A stretch of 64,000 bases of DNA from Phycisphaera sp. (lineage in GTDB: Bacteria > Planctomycetota > Phycisphaerae > Phycisphaerales > Zrk34). Shown here one piece after another: positions 35,801 to 50,800 of the stretch. Under the pieces are notes generated by a model, which was not told where the DNA came from, searched no databases, and was given only the letters and a program-made list of their open reading frames with translations. How positions within the stretch are numbered: position 1 is the first letter of the stretch; every line of letters starts with the position of its first letter. The stretch lies in assembly GCA_016125285.1 (NCBI GenBank), contig WGMA01000027.1, positions 1 to 64,000 on the forward strand. The letters run 5' to 3'. The translations under genes were made by a program, and so were the position numbers.

Positions 35801-38800
35801 GACGTGGTGGCGCTGGCGGTCTCGGCGGACGGCCAGACGCTGTACGCGATCCAGCGCAACACCAACAGCACCGACGCGGACCCCAACGACGACTTCTACC
35901 AGCTGCTGCAGGTGGACCTCGACCCGCTGACGCACGAGGTGACCAACGTCCAGTTCCTGGGCAACATCGTCGACGAGTTCGGCAACCGCGTGGTCGACCT
36001 GGACGCGCTGGACCTGACGAGCACGGGCCAGCTGATCGTCGCCGGTTTCAACCCCGACGCGCCGATCCCCAACGCGTCGGTGGGCGGCCTGCCGACGAAC
36101 ATCGTGGCGATGGAGTTCGACAACGTCGGCAACCTGTACGCGCTGGAGGACGTGGACCCGACGGCGGGTGTGGACCTGCGTCTGATCCAGATCGATCCGG
36201 CCCGCCCGTCCAACGCCGTCGAGCTGATCTCGCGCGAGGACTTCACGGTCGACACGCTGGCCGGTTACTCGTCGGACGGCTTCACGTTCTTCGGCATCGA
36301 CAACCTGAACGACCGGCTGCTGTCGGCGCTGGACTCGTTCGTGGGCAGCGAGGTGCCGTTCGATCGTGACCTGGGCGTCGACCTCGACTTCATCGCGATG
36401 ACGGTCGTGGCCGGCGAGGGCTACGGCGTGGTCGACAACGGTGTGGACGGGTTTGACCTTTACAAGATCGAGGGCGGTTTCGACGGCCTGGAGACGGGCG
36501 TGTCGGGTGTGACGCTGATCGGCACGATCAGCGATCAGTTCACGCCGCTGCAGATCAAGGACATCGCGACCAACCCGCTGACGGGCCAGCTGGTGGTGAT
36601 CGGCACCGAGCAGCTGGGCGACCCGCAGTCGGTGTACACGGTCAGCACGACGACGGGCAACGCGACGCTGGTGTCGCAGCTGAAGCTCGGGGCGAACCCG
36701 ATCACCGAGCCGATCAAGGCGTTGATGTTCGACGCGAACGGGACGTCGATCTTCGCGATCCGCTCGGTGGGCGGCGAGGATCAGCTGCTGGTGATCACGC
36801 CTCAGACGGGCGTGACGAACGCGCGCGGCCTGGTCCGCGTGTCGAGCGCGACGCCGACCGACATCCAGTCGCTGACGATCGGCGCGGGCGGTCAGATCTA
36901 CGCGATCAACAACGACACGACGAACCCCGGCGACCTGCGACTGATCGCGATCAACGCGATCAGCCCGGCGACGTCGATCGACGTGGACGACCTGAACGAC
37001 GACCTGGCGGGCCTGACGTCCGACCAGGGCATCCTGTACAGCATCTTCAACGGCACCGGCAACAACCGCCTGTACAAGAGCCTCGACGCGGCGAACCCCG
37101 TGCCGCTGGACAACGGGCTGGATCACCTGACCGACGGCTCGCCGATCTCGCCGAACTTCGTGTCGCTGACGGTCACGTCGGCGGGCGAGGGGTACGCGGT
37201 GGCCGACAACGGCGCGGGCGGTTACGACCTGTACCGCGTGGTGGGCGGCGACGACGGGCTGTACTCGGGCATCGACGGCGTCGAGTTCATCGGCACGATC
37301 AGCGACGGCACGTCGAACCTGCTGAGCATCCACGCGATCGAGTCCGATCCGTTCTCGTTCGGCACGACGACGCTGAACGTCATCGCGTCGACGACGGTGG
37401 GCGGCCCGATGGCGCTGTACCAGATCGATCCGGACGCGGGCGCCGATGGCGCCTTTGTCGGGTTCGTGACGGTGGACGGCGCGGCGGTGACCGACCAGTT
37501 CACGGCGTTGTCGTACGACGCGACGGGCGAGCTGTACGCGATCCGCCGCAACCTCGGCGCCGACGGCCTGGTGGGCGGCACGGGTTCGGACACCGACTAC
37601 GATCAGCTCATCCGCCTCGAGGCCGATCCGTTCACGCTGACCGTCAACGGCACGCTGGCCGGCCGCGTGGGCGCCGGGTTCCAGATCCAGACGATCACCG
37701 GTCTGGCCGTCGACCCGAACTCGATCTCCGCGGTCACGGGCATCGAGACCGACCTGTACGGCATCAACTCGAACGGCGCGACGTTCGACTGGGTCCACTT
37801 CGTCCGCGACGAGAACACCGGCGAGCTGGTCGACTTCCAGATCGTCGCCGAGATCATGGACGTCGGCGGCAACCTGATCCTCGACATGAAGGCGCTGGAC
37901 GTCAATCCGCTGACCAACCAGTTCTTCACCATCGGCCTGTCTGCCGACCAGCTGATCCCCGACACCGAGGTGGGCGGCAACGGCGACCTGTTCAGCGACG
38001 ACGTGGGCTTCGGCGACTTCAACGTGCGGGCGCTGGCGGTGACGGCGGACGGCAACGCGTTCTTCATCCACGCCAACGCGCACAACGTCGCCGACCCGAA
38101 CGACGACACGCTCGACCTGTACCAGATCCTGCGCAGCCCGACGACCGGCGAGGTGACCAGCGTGCTGGCGCTGGGTCCGATCCAGGACGCGTTCGGCAAC
38201 AACATCACCGAGATCAACGCGATCGACGCCGACGCCGCGGGCAACATCTTCGGCGTGGGCTTCAACGTCGACGCGCCGGTGCCGGACGCGAACGTGGGCG
38301 GCGACCTGCGTGCGGACCTCGACGTGGTCGGCCTGACGATCAACGCGGCCGGCGACGTGGGCTACCTGATCCACAACAACGTCGGCGACCCGAACGACCC
38401 GTCCGACGACTCGCAGCAGCTGTTCCGCATCGACCGCGGCGCCGACGGCGCGATCACCGACTTCACGTTCATCGGTGACCTGCTGCAGATCGTCAAGCAC
38501 GGCGACGCGGCGACGCTGACCATCGTCGACAACACCGGCAGCGTGGCCCTGGGCCTGCTGATCAGCGGCGTGGACGGCGGCCTGAACGACACCGACGGCG
38601 ACAACGGCGTGTTCCGCGGCGGCGTGATCACCACGCCGACCAGCCCGATCATCGGCACGACGCTGCTCAGCAGCCTGGGCGTGACCACGACCGGCGCCAG
38701 CATCGACATCACCGACACGCAGGGCATCACGTTCACCGTGTCGCTCAATGGCCTGTCGACGGTGCAGCAGCTGATCGACGCCGTCGCCAACGCGGCCACG

Positions 38801-41800
38801 GCGAACGGAAGCCAGGTGGCGCTGCAGATCAAGGCCGACCGCAGCGGCTTCGACATCGTCGACGCCGACTTCCAGCGCATCACCGACGTCGCGGCGTTCG
38901 ATCAGACGTCGCTCGACGAGCTGTACGTCATCGGCCTCAACACCGACGCGCCGATCCCCGTCCGCACCGTCGGCGGCAGCCTCGGCGCCGACTACGAGGA
39001 CGTGACCGACCCGACGTCGACGTCCGCGATCGTCGGCCTCGCCGTCGCGTCCGACGACGACATCTTCACGCTCCGCTTCAACGGCGCGGCGTTCGAGCTG
39101 TACACCGTGGCTCGCGACGCGGCGACCGGCGTCGTCGACCGCTTCCAGCTCATCGACGAGATCACCGCCAACGGCAACGTGCTGCTCGGCTTGGCCGCGC
39201 TCGAGGCCGATCCCACCGACCCCAACACCCTCTACGTCGTGGCGACCGATCAGGACAGCCTCCTGCCGCAGATCTCGCTGGGCGACATCGGCGACAACTT
39301 CGACGTCGTGGCGCTGGCGATCACGCCGCAGCTCGACGCCAACGGCGTGCAGCGCATGTTCGCCATCGTCGCCAACGGCACGACGTACGACATGTACGAG
39401 GTGACGCGCGACCCGGTCACCAACGAGGTCACCGACTTCTTCCAGATCGGCGGCGCCGGCAACTTCATCTCCGTCGACCTGTTCGACTCCGACGTGCTCA
39501 ACACCGCCGTGCCCGTGCTCGGCATGCTCGCGCTCGACGCCGACCCGACCGTCTCCATCGCCGACTTCATGCGGCTGCTGACGATCGGCCAGTCCGCCGA
39601 CCAGTTCGTGCCGACCGACACCACCGGCTTCCTGGGCAACAGCTTCGACGTGCACGGCATCACCGTGCGCAACGACGGCGTGCCGTTCTTCGTGCAGCAC
39701 GACGACGGCGGCGACGGCTCGTACGTCGCGGGCAACGACACGAATATCCTTTACGAAGTCATCCGCGACCCGGCGACCAACGACGTCATCGACATCGTCA
39801 ACCACGGCACGATCGCCGAGTACGACGACGTCGACCAGGACCCCAACGCGGTCTTCGAGGTCATCCAGCCCGTCCAGCGGATCTTCACGATCGAGTCCGA
39901 CACCGCCGGCAATCTCAACACGATCGGCATCGACACCGGCCGGCCGGTCGAGCCGACCATCGCCGTCGCGGGCAACCTCGGCGACGTGTTCAACCCGGTG
40001 GCGATCGTGGCGACCGAGGCGGTGACCGAACGCTACAACAACCCGTACCTGCCGTTCTCCAGCACCGTCACGGACATCGAGGACGAGGACTTCCTGTTCG
40101 CGGTGGTGCCCAACGGTCAGGCGTTCGACCTGTACCACGTCCGCCAGGAAGACTTCCGCACGCCGCTGCCGACCGAGCTGGTGCCGGTCGACGCCGCGAG
40201 CTTCGCCTCGCTCGGCGGCAACATGGACTTCCAGAACCCCGTGGCGCTGGCCGGCGACGCGGGCAACCTGACGATCTACGTGATCGACGACAACGGCGGC
40301 ACGCTGGAGTTCTACAAGATCCGCCGCGACGCGATCACCGGCGAGGTGCTCGACAGCACGCTGATGGGCCCGCTGATGGCCGGCGGCATGCCGATCACCA
40401 ACGTCCAGTCCGCCGAGGTTTCGCAGGACGGCACGCTGTACATCGTCGGCAACGCCACCGACGGCGCGAACATGCAGCTGTTCTCGATCAACGCCCAGCA
40501 GCCGATCGGCGTGGCGAACATCGCCACCGTCATCGGCACGCTCTCGCTGACCGACGACGGCGCCGGCTCGTTCACCGACGCGATCCGCTCGATGACCTTC
40601 GCGGTCGACCCGGCGTCGGTCAACGCCCAGGGCCAGTCGGTCACCAAGCTGTTCGGCATCCGCGACGACGGCGCCGGCGGCCAGTCGCTGGTGACCATCG
40701 AGATCTGCAACTTCGATCCGGGCTCCGACAACCAGGTGCTCGTCACCGAGGTCCGCACGGACCTGGCCGGCGTGCGTCAGACGATCGGCAACCTCGACGC
40801 CAACGAGTTCGGCTCGACCTCGCCCGTGCTCAACATCATCGCGCTGGAGACCAACCGCGACGGCGACCTGATCGCCATCGATGATCAGGGCCCCGGCCTG
40901 CGTCGCTACATCCGCGTCGACGCGGTCTTCCCCGACCTGCACTCCGAGGTCGCCAACGACAACACCACCCGCGTGACCCGCATCGACGGCGGCCTGAACA
41001 CCGTCGCCGGCGCCGACCTGACCATCACCGACACCGCCGGCGTCGATCTCGACGTCGACCTCAGCGGCGTGCAGACGATCCTCGACGTGATCGTCCGGAT
41101 CCGCGAGGCCTCGCGCGCCGCCGGCCTGAACATCACCGCCGATCTCAACGCCGCGGGCACCGGCCTGAACATCACCGACACCGTCGACGCGGGCCTGCCG
41201 CTGACGATCTCCAACGGCGTGCCCGGCTCCTCGGCCGCGACCAAGCTCGGCATCGCCGGGCAGGACGGCATCAACGACCCGGCGCTCGACGCGACCTTCG
41301 AGGGACGCAACGTCATCCCGCTGCCCGAGCGCTCGCTCGACGACAACCTCGTCGGCCTGACCGCCAACGCCGGCGGCACCTTCTTCGTGTCGCTGTACAA
41401 CAACGCCCCCGGCACGCAAGACGTGCTGATGATCAACACCGACCCCGAGGGCGTCACCGGCTTCGATCGTCTCGGTCGATTCCAGGACACCAACGGCGAC
41501 CCGATCTACTTCATCAACGATATCGCCGCGGTCCTCGACGGCAATCGCGCGACGTTCCTGCAGTACGCCATGGAGCGGATGCAGCAGGCGTACGTGGTCG
41601 GCTCGGCCGACCCCACCTCCGGCGCGGCGATGTCGTTGTACCTCATCGACCTCGACGGCTCGGTCACCGGCACGCCCGGCCAGGCGATCAGCGAATACAA
41701 CCTGACGCTCAACGGCGCGGTCGTGGATACCGAGATCCAGGCGCTGGCCTATTACGAGAACCTCGGCAACATCATCACCCCGCCGCTCTACAACGAAACC

Positions 41801-44800
41801 GGCGTGGCGCCCGAGCTGATCGGCGACGTCGACCGCCTCGTCGCGGTGATGAACGTCGACGGTGGGCCGGATCGCCTGATCCACATCAGCATCGCGGACT
41901 TCGACAACGTGACGGACGCCGTCGCGGATTACGACCCGAACGGCCCGAACTTCAACCCGATTCCCGCCGGCTACGTGTTCGACATCGCGCCGCTCGACTT
42001 CGAGATCACCGCGTTCAGCACGCGCCCCGACGATCTGCCGTTCCTCGCCTACCCGTTCGCCGGACGGGACCTGATGGGTCTGACCGGCAACCCCGGCGAC
42101 GCCGACCGCCAGATCATTCAGCTCGATCCGAACACGGGCCTGAACGATCAGTTCACGGTCGTGGACGTGATCGATCCGTACCTGCGCGGCCTGACCTACG
42201 GCGACTCGTCGTTCGCCGAGCGCATCCAGCCGTGGAGCTTCCGCGGCGACGTGACGCTCGCCGAGGCCGACGAGCTGTGGACGTGGTACTACTCGACCGA
42301 GTACTACACGCTCGACGATCAGACCCTGGCCATCAACGGCTTCGGCAACGTCGCCGAGGCCACGCCGATCGCCAACCTGCTGCTCAACGGCAAGCAGATC
42401 CGCCTCGAGCAGAGCCTGGCGCACTTCACCGCGCTGGACATCGAGCCGGACGGCACGATCTACGGCGTGATGCGTCTGGACACCACCGGTGACGAGATCG
42501 TCGACCAGTTCGACAAGGACTTCTTCGTGCGGTTCAACCTCGCCGAGGAGTACGACGTGGATGGCCACGGCGTGAACTTCGGCGTGGACGTGACGATCCT
42601 CGGCGAGCTGCGCTTCGACACGCGTCTGACCGACGACACGCCGCTGACCCTGCTGAACCTCGGCAACGGCGTGCGGCTCGACGCGGGCATCGGCGTCGAC
42701 TTCCAGATCACGCGGTCCGACGGCTCGACGGTCGACATCGACCTGCTGGGCACCGAGGCCACGCTCGGCGACGTGCTCGACACCGTCAACGGCATCCTCA
42801 ACCCGCTGAACATGGCGCTGCGCGTGAACCCCCGCGGCAACGCCCTGAACCTCATCGACGGGCTCGGCACCGGCATCCAGTCGCTGACCGTCACGGCGAT
42901 GAACGGCTCGTTCGCGGCGTTCGACCTCGGCCTGGCCAACGCGTCGGGCGTCGGCGTCGACGGCTCGTTCGACGACACCGACGACGCGGTCCTCGAGGGA
43001 CGCGACATCCGCGCGATCGGCGTGCCGACCCAGATCATCGACATCGACCGCACCCGCACCGGCGAGCTGCTCGCGCTGGACATGGGCGGCGCGGTGGATT
43101 ACCGCAACCACCTGCTGGCGATCAACCGCGACCTGCCCTCGCAGTCGCAGAACCTCGTCGACGAGACCCTGCTGCTGCAGCTCGACCGCGAGGCGACGAT
43201 CAGCTTCACGGACCGTCCCGGCGGACGTAACAACGACGGCCGCGGAGGCAACCTCACCGGCTCGTTCAACCCGCTCAACGGCGACACGATCACGATCACC
43301 GACAACAGCGGCAACTCGGTCATCTTCGAGTTCGACAACGACGGCCTGGTCAAGGCCGGCCACGTCGCGGTCGACATCAACAGCATGGGCCCGATCCGCC
43401 CGCTGAACGACCTGCACGACGGCGCCGGCGTGCGCAGCTTCGCGGGCGCCGATTTCTCGATCACCGACACGCTGGGCAACACGTTCACGGTCGACATCGA
43501 CGACATCAACGCCGACGGCTCGTTCGTCGCGGCGTCGACGGCGGGCGATATCGTCACGGCGATCAACAACTGGGCCGCGGCCGCGATGAGCGCCGTGACC
43601 GCGTTCATCAACCCGGCGAACGACGGGTTCAACATCGTGGACCGCAATGGCGGGCTCGTTGGCCCGCTGACGATCGCCGAGACGGTCGGCACCACCGCCG
43701 CGGACCTGGGCATCCTGGGCGTCGACGGCGCCGCGGCGAACGACACGGTGCGTGAGACGCTGTTCGAAGGCGCGCCGGTGTTCGTGCCGGACCCCGTGGC
43801 GACGATGGCGAACTTCGTGGCGGCGATCAACGCCAACGCGGTGCTCGCCGGCGGCGTCCTCGAGGTGGTCGCCACCGACGTGACGAACGCGAACACGTCG
43901 CAGGCGGCCGACGCGCCGACCACCGCCGTGCCGCGCGTCCGCGTCACGAGCTCGAACATGGTCGACGGTCAGTTCCGCCAGGTCGAGGTGACGACCACGT
44001 CGTCGATCGTGGCGATCTCCGACAGCAAGGACCTGCGCGGCTTCGCGTCCGATCCGGTCGGTCAGTTCCTGACCGTGCGGGCCAACGGCGACGCGGCGAC
44101 GCTCGGCATCGTGCCGACCGCCGAGCGCTCGCTGGGCAACATCAACGGCGACCTGGACCTGCTCGACCTGGCGGTCCGTTCCGACGTCGACGGCACCGGC
44201 TTCCGCCGCATCTTCGGCATCAACGCCGTGGCGTCGGACGACCTGTTCCCGAGCGTCAACAACGACCGCTCGCTCGTGGAAATCATCCGCGGCTCGGCGG
44301 GCTCGATCGATCTGGATTCGATCAACAGCGGCCGCGGCGTCGCCGACGTCGACGGGCCGGACTTCCGCATCACCGCGACCGACGGCACGAACTACGACAT
44401 CGACGTCGACCCGGTCGGCACGGCGTACTTCAGCGTGGGCGCGGTCGCCGGCCTCGACCTGAACCCCGTGGCGGTCTCCTTCGACAACGACGGCAACCTG
44501 TTCGCCGTCTCGCAGAACCTGGTGAGCGGCGGCTACGACCTCTACCAGCTCGGCCTGGACAACTTCGGCCAGCACGTGAACGGTGCGACGTACCTCGGCC
44601 CGATCGGCGACGCTCAGCTGCTGGATCAGATCCTGGCGGTGGAGACGAACGCGAACACCGGCGAGCTGGTCGTGATCAGCACCAAGGCGTTCGCCGAGAT
44701 CGTCAAGGTCGCCGGCAACGACTCGATCTCGCAGGCTCAGGACCTCGACGCGTTCGACTGGTCGCTGGAGGCGAGCCCGAACATCGGCGACGCCGGCGGT

Positions 44801-47800
44801 GCGGACACGTCGACCACGGTCCCGCACATCACGGTCCACGGCTACGGCGACTCCACGTTCGACTACTACCGGTTCACCGTGGCCAACGCGGGTGACACGG
44901 GCTACTTCGACATCGACTTCGGCGACAGCACGGACACGGAGCTGTTCCTGTACGACTCGATGGGCAACCTGCTGAACAGCAACGACGACGCCGGGTTACT
45001 GGCGGGCGCCGGCGGCAGCACCAGCGGCTTTGATTCGTTCCTGGAGCACACGTTCGCCGCGGCGGGTGAGTACTTCATCGCGGTTGGCCGATTCGACAGC
45101 TTTGACACCGGCCCCGGGGACACGCCGGTCGGCGGCTCCACGCTGGCCGCGGGCGAGACCTACGTGCTGCAGGTGTCGGTCGAGAACCACGCCAGCGCCG
45201 CGGCGCCCGCGCCGCAGCAGGAAGCGTTCGTCGTCGACCCGGCGACGGGCGCGGCGAAGTCGGTCGGCATCCTCCGCGACGCCGCCGGCGCCGTGATCAC
45301 CGATCCGTTCGTCGGCCTGGCGTTCGACGAGGTGTCGAATCAGTTCTACGGCGTGCGTCGCACGGGCGGCGCGTTCGACGAGCTGATGGCGCTGGGTAAC
45401 ATCAGCGCACAGGGTTACACCTTCGAGTCCGAGGCGAACAACTCGCTGAACGATCCGCCGGCGTTCCTGCAGGCGACGTTCGGCATCGCGCCGGCCAGCC
45501 AGGTGCAGGACATCGACGTGGGCTACTGGTCCACGGACTTCAACACGGACATCGGCGGCGCGGTCGAGATCGACGCGTCCGGCTTCAACAACCTGTCGAC
45601 GAAGCTCCCGCACACGTCGATCAAGGGCAACGGCGACGGCACGTACGACTTCTACGCGTTCACCGTCCCGGCGGCGAACACGCGTGCGATCTTCGACATC
45701 GACTCGTCCAACGACGATACCGCGATCCTGATCTACGACTCGACCGGCACGCTGCTGTTCAGCAACGACAACTCGAACTCGCTCGACGGCGCCGGCGGCA
45801 GCGACGGCTACGGCGCGGGCGGTTTCCGCACGATGTTCCCGAACACGACCAACGACTCGTTCGTCGACGGCGTCTTCGCCGCGGCGGGCCGGTACTACGT
45901 CGTCGTGGGCAGCTCCCCGGCGAACGACACGCTCATCGGGGGCGATCAGCCCGCGTCGACGGGCGGCGTGCAGCAGGGCGATCACTACGTGCTGAACGTC
46001 GCGATCGATGGTCACGACCAGGGCACGGTGCGCGTCGCGTCACAGGGCGCGGTGCAGGTCAGCGGCGTGGGCACCAACCTCGACGGCATCGACTTCGACT
46101 TCCGCGGCCGCCTGTTCGGCTACGACGGCACCGCCGGCACGCGCGTCGAGATCAACACCACCGACGCCACCCTGTCGACCAACTTCGCCACCGGCGACCC
46201 GACCGGCCTGACCGGGCTGACGTCGGACATCGGCGGGCATCACTTCCTGTCCATCGACCCGGCGATCGACAACGAGCTGTTCGCGTTCAACGTCACGCAG
46301 ACCGTGCAGGACGTGTTGAACATCATCAACGCCGCCACGGGCGGCGCTGTGATCGCCAGCCTCAACACCGACGGCACCGCGATCGTGCTGACCGACACCG
46401 TCGGCGGCATGGGCACGCTGGGCGTCAGCACGCTCAACGGCTCGACCGCGGCGTACGACCTGGGCATCGCCGGCACCGACCTGAACAACGACGACGTGCT
46501 GATCGGCAGCGCCGTCATCCCGCGCGGCGCCCTGGCGACGCAGGAAGTGTTCACGATCCGCGTCAACAACCAGGTCGAGATGGCCTTCAACGGCGACCTG
46601 CAGGAAATCGTCAACATCGACGCGATCGAGAACTCTCAGGCGGACCTGATCTACGGCGTGGGCCTGAACCTCGACGCCCCGATCCCCTCCGGTCGCGACG
46701 CCGAGCTCGCCACGGTGCAGCTCGTGTTCGGCACGACCGAGGGCATCACCACGACGCCCTACGGCGACTTCGTGTACGTGATCAACACCGCCGGCCAGCT
46801 GTACTACAGCGACCGCGCGCCCGACAGCGACATCATCACGTCGCCGATCCCGCCGGCGACCGGCCTGCTGACCACGTTCGCGGTGCCCGGCGGCAGCGAC
46901 CTGACCGGGGTCAACGCGCTGGAGTATGACCGCAACGAGCCGGACGACGATCAGACGGCCAACCCGCTCGGACCGCCGATCACCGACGACGAGATCCTCG
47001 CGATCGGCACGCGTCCGCTGATCAACACCGACGCCCGCCGCGACCTGCTGCTCAAGGACGACGTCGCGCAGCAGCTGGTGTTCATCAACCCGTACACGGG
47101 TGCGACGACGAACGTCCAGCCGATGTACGACGGCATGGGCGTGGCGGTCGGCCTGCTGGCGGACTACAACAGCGGCCTGGGCGTGGCCCTCGGCTCGTTC
47201 GATATCACCGACACCGACGGCATGACCTTCACCGTCGACCTGACGGACATCGACGGCGCGGCCACGGTCGCGACGACCACGCAGGACGTGATCGACGCGG
47301 TCGCCTACTACGCCGGTCTTGCCGGCACGGCGGTGACCGCGAGCGTCAACTTCCACGCGGACGGCCTGGACATCATCGACGCCAACGGCGGCGGCGGTGT
47401 GCTGACCGTCACCGAAACCGGTTCGGGCACCGCGCAGGACCTGGGCCTGGTGCCGGTCGACGCCGTGGCGATGCAGGACGCGGGGGGCAACCCGATCTCG
47501 ATGGACGGCATGACGCCGAACGACGTGGTTCAGGATCGGACGCTGCACGGCGAGATGGTGTACACGCCCGGCTCGATCGTGCTGTACGACGACAACCTGT
47601 CGCAGTTCGTTCAGATCAACGACGCCACGCGGCTGATCGCGTTGAACAACGGCACGGACGTGCTGACGACCAACACCGACGCGCCGGACGGCACGGCGGA
47701 CGCCAACGACCTGATCCTGCGTCAGGCCGACGGCACGGTCGTGTACATCGACCTCAGCGGCCTGCAGACGCTCGGCGAGGTGCGCAACGCGATCCAGAGC

Positions 47801-50800
47801 GCCGGTACGTTCATCGTTCGCCTTCCGGGCGACCCGGGCATGGCGGGCATCCCGAACAACAACATGAACGCCATCATGATCGTCGATACGTCCACGCCGG
47901 ACATCGTCGATACCACGCCGCTGTCGGTGCTGAACAACGGCGCGGGCGTCGGTGGCAACCTTGGCACGCTGACGATCACGGTGCGCGACAACACGATGGG
48001 TCCGTTCGTGGTCAACCTCACGGCGTTGGACGACAACGACGCCGTCGATGTGGATACCGTCGGCGACGTGATCAACGCGATCGCGACTCAGACGGGCGGC
48101 GCGGTGACGCTGTCGGTCATGGGCAACGTCTTTACGCTGACCGACACCACCACGCCCATGGGCGGCGGTATGTTTACCGTGACCGGTTCGAACAACAACT
48201 TCGCGGCGGGCCTGTTCACGGCCGCCAACCCGATGATCAGCGCCGGCGGCGGCACCGCGGGGGCGATCAACGGCGCGACCATCACCCTGCCGCCGTTCTC
48301 CGTGCTCGGCGGCGACTCGGCGCCGGACCTCGGCTTCATGGTGCCGACCGACGACAACGGCGCCGGTGACAACAGCGCGCTCGATCAGGTGATCAAGGGC
48401 GGCATGCTCAACCCGGTGTTCATCTTCGACACGCCGTTCACCTCGATCGCCATCGACTACGGCGACGACGCGTTCGGCAGCTGGGACGACGTGCTCTACG
48501 GCGTGCGTCGTGACCCCGGCGGCACGATCCAGGCCGGCAGCGACGACGGCCTGCTCACCGCGCCGCCCACGCCGCACGACTCGCTGTACATCATCAACCC
48601 CGGCACCGGCGCCTCGACGCTGCTCGGCGCGATCTCGTACACCAACGCTCTGACCGGCACCGCACAGCTCTCCGAGCTGATCGGCATGGACTTCAACCGC
48701 GACGGCGCGCTGCAGGGCATCACGATCGACCAGGGCAACGAGGCCCGTGTGCTGATCGAGATCGACACGGCGCTGCCCGACATGTTGTTCGGCACGAACA
48801 CCGATCGCGCGCCGGTCGACTACGGCATGTTCAGCGTCGACGGTCCCAACGCGTTCACCCCCGGCACGACCTTCCAGGCGTCGCACCCGCAGCAGCGCAA
48901 CATCAGCACGTCGCTCGACGGCTACACCATCGCCTTCGACGACATCACCAACGTGGGCGGCCTGGCGTTCAGCGGTGCGACCAACGAGATCTGGGTCAGC
49001 GGCGAAGAGCTGTTCACCATCGGCGACGGCATCATCACCAACGCGACCCCGTTGAGCACGATTGTCGATCTTGCCGCGACCTTCAACATCTTCGACGACG
49101 AGTTCTCGGTCACGCTGACCGACGGCGTCACGACGTTCAACTTCGACATCGATCCGCTGGCGCTGCCGAACAACACGATCCAGGGCCTCAAGGACCTCAT
49201 CGACGCGACGACCAACGGCGCGGTGTCGCTGAAGATCGGCGCCGACGGACGCTCGCTGATCCTCACGCAGAAGCCCAACATCGGCGTGCCGTTCAATCAG
49301 CCGCTGGTGGTCAACAACATCACGCCCGCCCTCGATACGGTCGGCGCGCTGGGTTGGAGCACCGGCGACCTGAACCACGACCTCAACACGAGCACGACGA
49401 TCATCGCCGGCGTGAAGGTGCACCTGACGACCGGCGGCCTGGCGTCGGTCATCGACGCGCTGACCACGACGGTCAACGACAAGGCGAACACCGCGATCCT
49501 CGGCGAGACCGGCTCTGGCGCGTCGCAGATGATCCCGAACTCGGACTTCGGCGGTGCGATCAACGGCATCGCGATGGACGAGGACGGCCAGCTGTTCATT
49601 TACTACGCCGACGGCGGCAGCCTGCTGCAGCTCAACGGCACGGCGGGGACCGGCTTCACCGGCACCAACATGGCGGCCGTCACGACGCTGCTGCCGGAGT
49701 TCCACGGCATCGACTTCCTGGCCGACGGCACGCTGATCGGCCTGACGCCGAGCCTCAGCGACTTCACCGACGTCACCGGCGACCTGCAGCTGGTGGAGAT
49801 CCCGATCGGCGGCGTGGGCATCGTCCCGCGTTCGCTGGGCAACGTCGACGACAACGCGTTCGGCCTGAGCGTGGACTCGGCCGGCCGCGTGTACACGATC
49901 TACGACCTGAACGGCACCCAGGGCCGCGGCTTCCGGATGGAGTTCAGCCCGGACCACCAGACTCAGATCTGGGTCGGTCTGCCGGACGAGCTGCTGATCA
50001 GCTCGTCGGAGCAGGGCCTGTTCCAGTTCGACGAAGACGCGATGAACCCGGGCGACCCGGACGGGTCGGTCACGCTGCTTGGCAACCTCAAGGACCGCGG
50101 CGAGCAGATCCAGCAGCCGGTGCTGGACATCTTCCCGGCGTTGGCGTTCGACCAGAACGGCGTGCTCTTCGCGATCCAGCGCGACATCACGCTGGACGGC
50201 ACGACGCTCCGCAGCGTCGACCGTCTGGTGACGGTGACCGACGAGCCGTTCGGCAGCCCGACGGTCGGCGAGTTCTACCGCGTCGACGCCAGCGGCAGCG
50301 CGGGTTCCGTGCTGATCAACGGCATGTCGGGCGCCGGTCCGTTCACGCAGCCGTTCTCCGAGAACCCGGTCGATCCGGGCGCCGGTTCGCAGTCGTCGCT
50401 GGTGCAGAGCCTGATGGGCACGGCGGTCTACGACGACGTCGAAGATTTCATGACGACGGCTGGCTGGTTCCAGGCGACGCCGGGCGAGGCGATCACGCTC
50501 ACGTACAGCTTCTCGAACCTGCTCGACGGCACGCTGGTCGGCATCACGCCGAGCGAGGCGCGTCAGGCGATCGAAGAGGCGTTCGCGTTGTGGTCGAGCT
50601 TCGTGCCGATCACGTTCGTCGAGGTGACGGACAGCGGCCCGACGCCGGACGACGCCGACACGCCGTACAACTACGTGCCGGGCATGCCGGTCCTGCGCGT
50701 CGGACATCACTTCATCGACGGCGACGGCGCCGGCGTGCTGGCGCACGCGTTTACGCCGGATCCGGGCCAGACGGTCACCGACGGCCTGGCCGGCGACCTG

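Noticed and set aside
33440-44839. Minus-strand open frame of about 3,800 codons opposite the giant gene
   Set aside because: Its translation is a low-complexity mix of Arg, Val, Asp, Ala and His with no domains. It is exactly antisense to a plus-strand frame with clear domains. In GC-rich genes that avoid TTA, CTA and TCA codons, the antisense frame stays open by bias.
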